Assembly: GCA_900104855.1 (NCBI GenBank)
Contig: FNSS01000001.1
Span: 5,394,001-5,458,000, forward strand
DNA: 64,000 nt
Direction: 5' to 3'
Origin: Rhizobiales bacterium GAS188
GTDB lineage: Bacteria; Pseudomonadota; Alphaproteobacteria; Rhizobiales; Beijerinckiaceae
Shown one piece after another: positions 61,207 to 64,000 of this stretch. The position numbers were made by a program, and so were the translations under genes. The notes beneath the pieces were generated by a model. It ran no database searches. It was given only the letters and a program-made list of their open reading frames with translations, and was not told where the DNA came from. How positions within the stretch are numbered: position 1 is the first letter of the stretch; each line of letters begins with the position of its first letter.

Positions 61207-62406
61207 GTGCGCGATCGCTATCTCTCTCACGTCCGAAGCGTGCTCGACCAGATCCGGGCCGACGGCTTCTACAAGGCCGAGCGCATCATCGAGAGCCCGC
61301 AATCGTCGGCGATACGCCTCGACGGAGGCGGGCGCGTCCTGAATTTCTGCGCCAACAACTATCTCGGGCTCGCGAATGACCGGCGTCTTGTCGAGGCGGC
61401 CAAGCACGGCCTCGACCAATACGGCTTCGGAATGTCGTCGGTGCGCTTCATCTGCGGCACGCAGACCGTGCACAAGCGGCTGGAGGCGGGGTTGTCGAAA
61501 TTCCTGCGGATGGAAGACAGCATCCTCTATTCGAGCTGCTTCGACGCCAATGGCGGCCTCTTCGAGACCTTGCTCGGCGAAGAGGACGCCGTCATCTCGG
61601 ACGAGCTCAACCATGCGAGCTTGATCGACGGCATCCGTCTCAGCAAGGCCAGGCGCTACCGCTACCGCAACAACGACATGGCGGATCTCGCGCGCAAGCT
61701 CGAGGAGGCGGATGCGGCAGGCGCCCGCTTCAAGCTGATCGCCACCGACGGCGTCTTCTCCATGGACGGCATCGTGGCGGACCTGAAATCGATCTGCGAT
61801 CTCGCCGATCGGCACTGCGCGCTGGTCGCGGTCGACGATTCGCATGCGGTGGGGTTCGTCGGCGAAGGCGGGCGCGGCACGCCGGAGCTCTGCGGAGTGG
61901 AGGGGCGGGTCGACATCCTGACCGGCACGCTCGGCAAGGCGCTGGGTGGCGCCTCCGGCGGCTATGTCAGCGGCGGCAGCGAGATCGTCGAGCTGCTGCG
62001 GCAGCGCTCGCGTCCCTATCTCTTCTCCAACACGCTGGCGCCTTGCATCTCCTCCGCCTCGCTGGCAGCGCTGGAGCTGCTTGCCGGGGAAGAGGGCGCG
62101 GCGTTGCGCCGGCGCGTGCGCGACAACGGCGCAGAGTTCCGCCGCGAGATGACGGCGCTCGGCTTCGACCTGGTGCCGGGGCAGCATCCGATCATCCCGG
62201 TGATGCTGGGTGACGCGCAGCTCGCGACCCGGATGGCCGATGCGCTGCTCCAGGAAGGCGTCTACGTGATCGGCTTCTCCTATCCGGTCGTGCCCAAGGG
62301 GAAGGCTCGCATCCGCACCCAGATGAGCGCCGCGCATAGCCCGGAACAGATCGGCCAGGCCGTCGCCGCATTCGCCAAGGCCGGCAAGGCGCTCGGCGTG
62401 ATCTGA
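61207..62406 (+). CDS. kbl: 2-amino-3-ketobutyrate CoA ligase (glycine C-acetyltransferase)
   Basis: The 399-residue PLP enzyme converts 2-amino-3-ketobutyrate and CoA to glycine and acetyl-CoA. GTG 61207, after GGGAG, gives the family length. Motifs are [13 protein letters not shown] (about 41), [17 protein letters not shown], the PLP-ring His in [27 protein letters not shown] (about 215) and Lys244 in [14 protein letters not shown], the same residue number as in E. coli Kbl. It is followed by tdh after 13 bp, the standard threonine-degradation operon. Confidence 0.97.
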   Translation: MRDRYLSHVRSVLDQIRADGFYKAERIIESPQSSAIRLDGGGRVLNFCANNYLGLANDRRLVEAAKHGLDQYGFGMSSVRFICGTQTVHKRLEAGLSKFLRMEDSILYSSCFDANGGLFETLLGEEDAVISDELNHASLIDGIRLSKARRYRYRNNDMADLARKLEEADAAGARFKLIATDGVFSMDGIVADLKSICDLADRHCALVAVDDSHAVGFVGEGGRGTPELCGVEGRVDILTGTLGKALGGASGGYVSGGSEIVELLRQRSRPYLFSNTLAPCISSASLAALELLAGEEGAALRRRVRDNGAEFRREMTALGFDLVPGQHPIIPVMLGDAQLATRMADALLQEGVYVIGFSYPVVPKGKARIRTQMSAAHSPEQIGQAVAAFAKAGKALGVI

Positions 62407-62419
62407 CGGAGCCTCCACC

Positions 62420-63448
62420 ATGAAGGCACTTGCAAAGCTCGAGCGCGGTCCCGGCCTCACCCTGACCCGCGTGAAGAAGCCGGAGGTCGGGCACAATGAC
62501 GTGCTCGTCAGGATCGCCAAGACCGGCATCTGCGGCACCGACATCCATATCTGGAAATGGGACGACTGGGCCCAGAAGACCATTCCGGTGCCGATGCAGG
62601 TCGGCCACGAATATGTCGGTACGATCGTCGAGGTGGGGCAGGAGGTGCGCGGCTTCAAGCCCGGCGACCGGGTCTCCGGCGAGGGGCACATCACGTGCGG
62701 TTCTTGCCGGAACTGCCGCGCCGGCCGCCGGCATCTGTGCCGCAACACGCTCGGCGTCGGCGTCAACCGCGAGGGCGCCTTCGCCGAGTATCTGGCGATA
62801 CCGGCGTTCAACGCCTTCAAGATCCCCGACGACATCTCCGACGAGCTCGCCGCGATCTTCGATCCCTTCGGCAACGCCACGCATACGGCGCTCTCCTTCA
62901 ACCTGGTCGGCGAGGACGTGCTGATCACCGGCGCCGGCCCGATCGGCATCATGGCGTCCGCCATCGCCCGCCATGTCGGGGCGCGCCATGTCGTGATCAC
63001 CGACGTCAATGATTATCGGCTCGACCTCGCGCGCCGCATGGGTGTCACACGCGCCGTCAACGCTGGCCGCGAGGAGCTGCGCGCCGTGATGGCGGATTTG
63101 CGGATGACCGAAGGTTTTGATGTCGGGCTGGAGATGTCGGGCGCGCCGAGCGCCTTCATCGACATGCTCGCGCATATGAACCACGGCGGCAAGGTAGCGC
63201 TCCTCGGCATTCCGCCGGCCAATACCGCGATCGATTGGAACCAGGTCATCTTCAAGGGCCTGGAGATCAAGGGGATCTACGGGCGCGAGATGTTCGAGAC
63301 CTGGTACAAGATGGTCGCCATGCTGCAAAGCGGCCTCGATCTTTCGCCGATCATCACCCATCGCTTCCCGATCGACCAATATCAAGCGGCGTTTGATACC
63401 ATGCTGTCGGGCAGCAGCGGGAAGGTCATACTCGACTGGACGGGGTAG
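62420..63448 (+). CDS. tdh: L-threonine 3-dehydrogenase
   Basis: The 342-residue zinc-dependent MDR enzyme oxidises L-threonine to 2-amino-3-ketobutyrate with NAD+. Catalytic zinc ligands are Cys38 (TGICGTD) and His/Glu in VGHEYVG (about 62-68). A structural-zinc loop holds [15 protein letters not shown], and the NAD fold GAGPIGIMA is near 172. Length and motifs match E. coli Tdh. With Kbl it forms the threonine-to-glycine pathway. Downstream, 63449-63669 contains a GC-rich GGGGCG...GGCCCC stretch and then an AT-rich stretch, probably the terminator and the next promoter. Confidence 0.97.
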   Translation: MKALAKLERGPGLTLTRVKKPEVGHNDVLVRIAKTGICGTDIHIWKWDDWAQKTIPVPMQVGHEYVGTIVEVGQEVRGFKPGDRVSGEGHITCGSCRNCRAGRRHLCRNTLGVGVNREGAFAEYLAIPAFNAFKIPDDISDELAAIFDPFGNATHTALSFNLVGEDVLITGAGPIGIMASAIARHVGARHVVITDVNDYRLDLARRMGVTRAVNAGREELRAVMADLRMTEGFDVGLEMSGAPSAFIDMLAHMNHGGKVALLGIPPANTAIDWNQVIFKGLEIKGIYGREMFETWYKMVAMLQSGLDLSPIITHRFPIDQYQAAFDTMLSGSSGKVILDWTG

Positions 63449-63669
63449 GGCGGTGGGGGAGGGGGCGTGATGGCCCCGCTCTCGAAGTAAAAGCAAGCGG
63501 CGTTCGCCGTGAACACGCATGCGTCCCGGCGAGATGCGATTGCGTTACCAAAAATAAATGAAGCCGCCACGCTTGAAGCAATTGGTATCTGCAATATTGC
63601 TTGCGCGAACGGTTCGATCACACGAAGGGCTCGCCGGCATGGCGAGGCTGCCGTCAGGAGGAGGTTCGG

Positions 63670-64000
63670 ATGCGAAGCCTATGGTCTTTCGCCATTCTCC
63701 TCAGCCTCACGGGCTGCGTCTCGGCGGGCGGCGGCTCCCCGCGGGCCGGCTCTCCGGGTTACGGCACCTATGCCTACAGCGATGTCCTCAGGCCGCATGG
63801 CCGGACGCGCGGCGAAGCTGCCGAGCAGGCCGCCACCAGGGCTTGCGATGCCGGCATCCCGGATCGCATCGGTACCCTGAAATTCGACGCCTGCATGCGC
63901 GGCCGCGGCTGGCGCCTCGCCGGTTTCCAGCCGGCTCCGCAGCAATATTCGCCTTCGCCTTCCTACGACGCGGGCAGCAGCGCGGCCTCCGCCTCGGGGC
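63670..64000 (+). CDS. Hypothetical lipoprotein, partial (runs off the window end)
   Basis: ATG 63670, after AGGAGG, opens a frame still open at the window end (110 codons seen). The start MRSLWSFAILLSLTGC is a lipoprotein signal with lipobox SLTGC (Cys 16). The mature part has YAYSDVLRPHGR, TRACDAGIPDRIGTLKFDACMRGRGW and a low-complexity Ser/Pro/Gln tail. The two Cys of the CDAG and FDACM segments may form a disulfide. No known family is assigned. Confidence 0.75.
   Translation, partial: MRSLWSFAILLSLTGCVSAGGGSPRAGSPGYGTYAYSDVLRPHGRTRGEAAEQAATRACDAGIPDRIGTLKFDACMRGRGWRLAGFQPAPQQYSPSPSYDAGSSAASASG

Noticed and set aside
63509-63880. Plus-strand open frame of 123 codons before the final lipoprotein gene
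   Set aside because: It overlaps the lipoprotein gene in another phase, and the latter has a strong Shine-Dalgarno and signal sequence.

Overview
The window is high-GC DNA with dense, mostly short-spaced genes. Its gene content points to an alphaproteobacterium, most likely of the Hyphomicrobiales (Rhizobiales): a GapR/DUF2312 gene, DUF1254 proteins, a DUF1638 corrinoid cluster, a LysR-controlled class A beta-lactamase, a DUF1993 protein, and many palindromic intergenic repeats. No rRNA, tRNA or CRISPR array was recognised. The species cannot be fixed from the sequence alone.

Layout. (1) 1-4.0 kb: hexuronate catabolism, with uxaC, a solute-binding protein and a truncated mannitol-dehydrogenase/fructuronate-reductase gene on the minus strand and a divergent GntR regulator. 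(2) 3.9-9.9 kb: murJ, ugd and a large secreted alpha/beta-hydrolase-domain protein. (3) 10.1-19.1 kb: the most interesting block. A minus-strand set (GltD-like FAD/Fe-S oxidoreductase, KorA, KorB) lies head to head with a plus-strand set (MttC-like corrinoid protein, DUF1638, 'virulence factor' family protein, ferredoxin-ASKHA corrinoid activase). (4) 19.2-22.3 kb: a TetR/PEP-mutase-like pair and a merR-merTP mercury-uptake operon with a readable MerR-type promoter but no merA. (5) 22.3-25.9 kb: small conserved and hypothetical genes. (6) About 26-35.4 kb: an accessory island containing an IS91-type transposase with its partner tyrosine recombinase, a second short integrase, three broken genes (ABC binding protein, sulfatase, DUF1254), an SDR lacking the usual catalytic Tyr, and scattered copies of a short repeat remnant. 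(7) 35.4-48.8 kb: LysR/class A beta-lactamase, glycosyltransferase, an unusual VanY-type peptidase with a histone-H1-like tail, a formyltransferase and an SHMT-like gene around a frameshifted LysR gene, transglutaminase, lipoproteins and a metal-less M24 protein. (8) 48.8-63.4 kb: gapR, pheT, a complete oligopeptide-type ABC transporter with two paralogous binding proteins around an M81 peptidase, and kbl-tdh for threonine breakdown. The window ends inside a lipoprotein gene.

Working together. The divergent block at 10-19 kb reads as a corrinoid methyl-transfer system. The corrinoid protein carries the methyl group, and the ASKHA protein would reduce inactive Co(II). The 2-oxoacid oxidoreductase plus NAD(P)/Fe-S protein could supply low-potential electrons. 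That last link is inference from position only.

The intergenic spaces hold at least four families of palindromic repeats. Some of them provide the stop codons and C-terminal residues of neighbouring genes. Three frameshifts are visible and could be genuine decay or sequencing errors.
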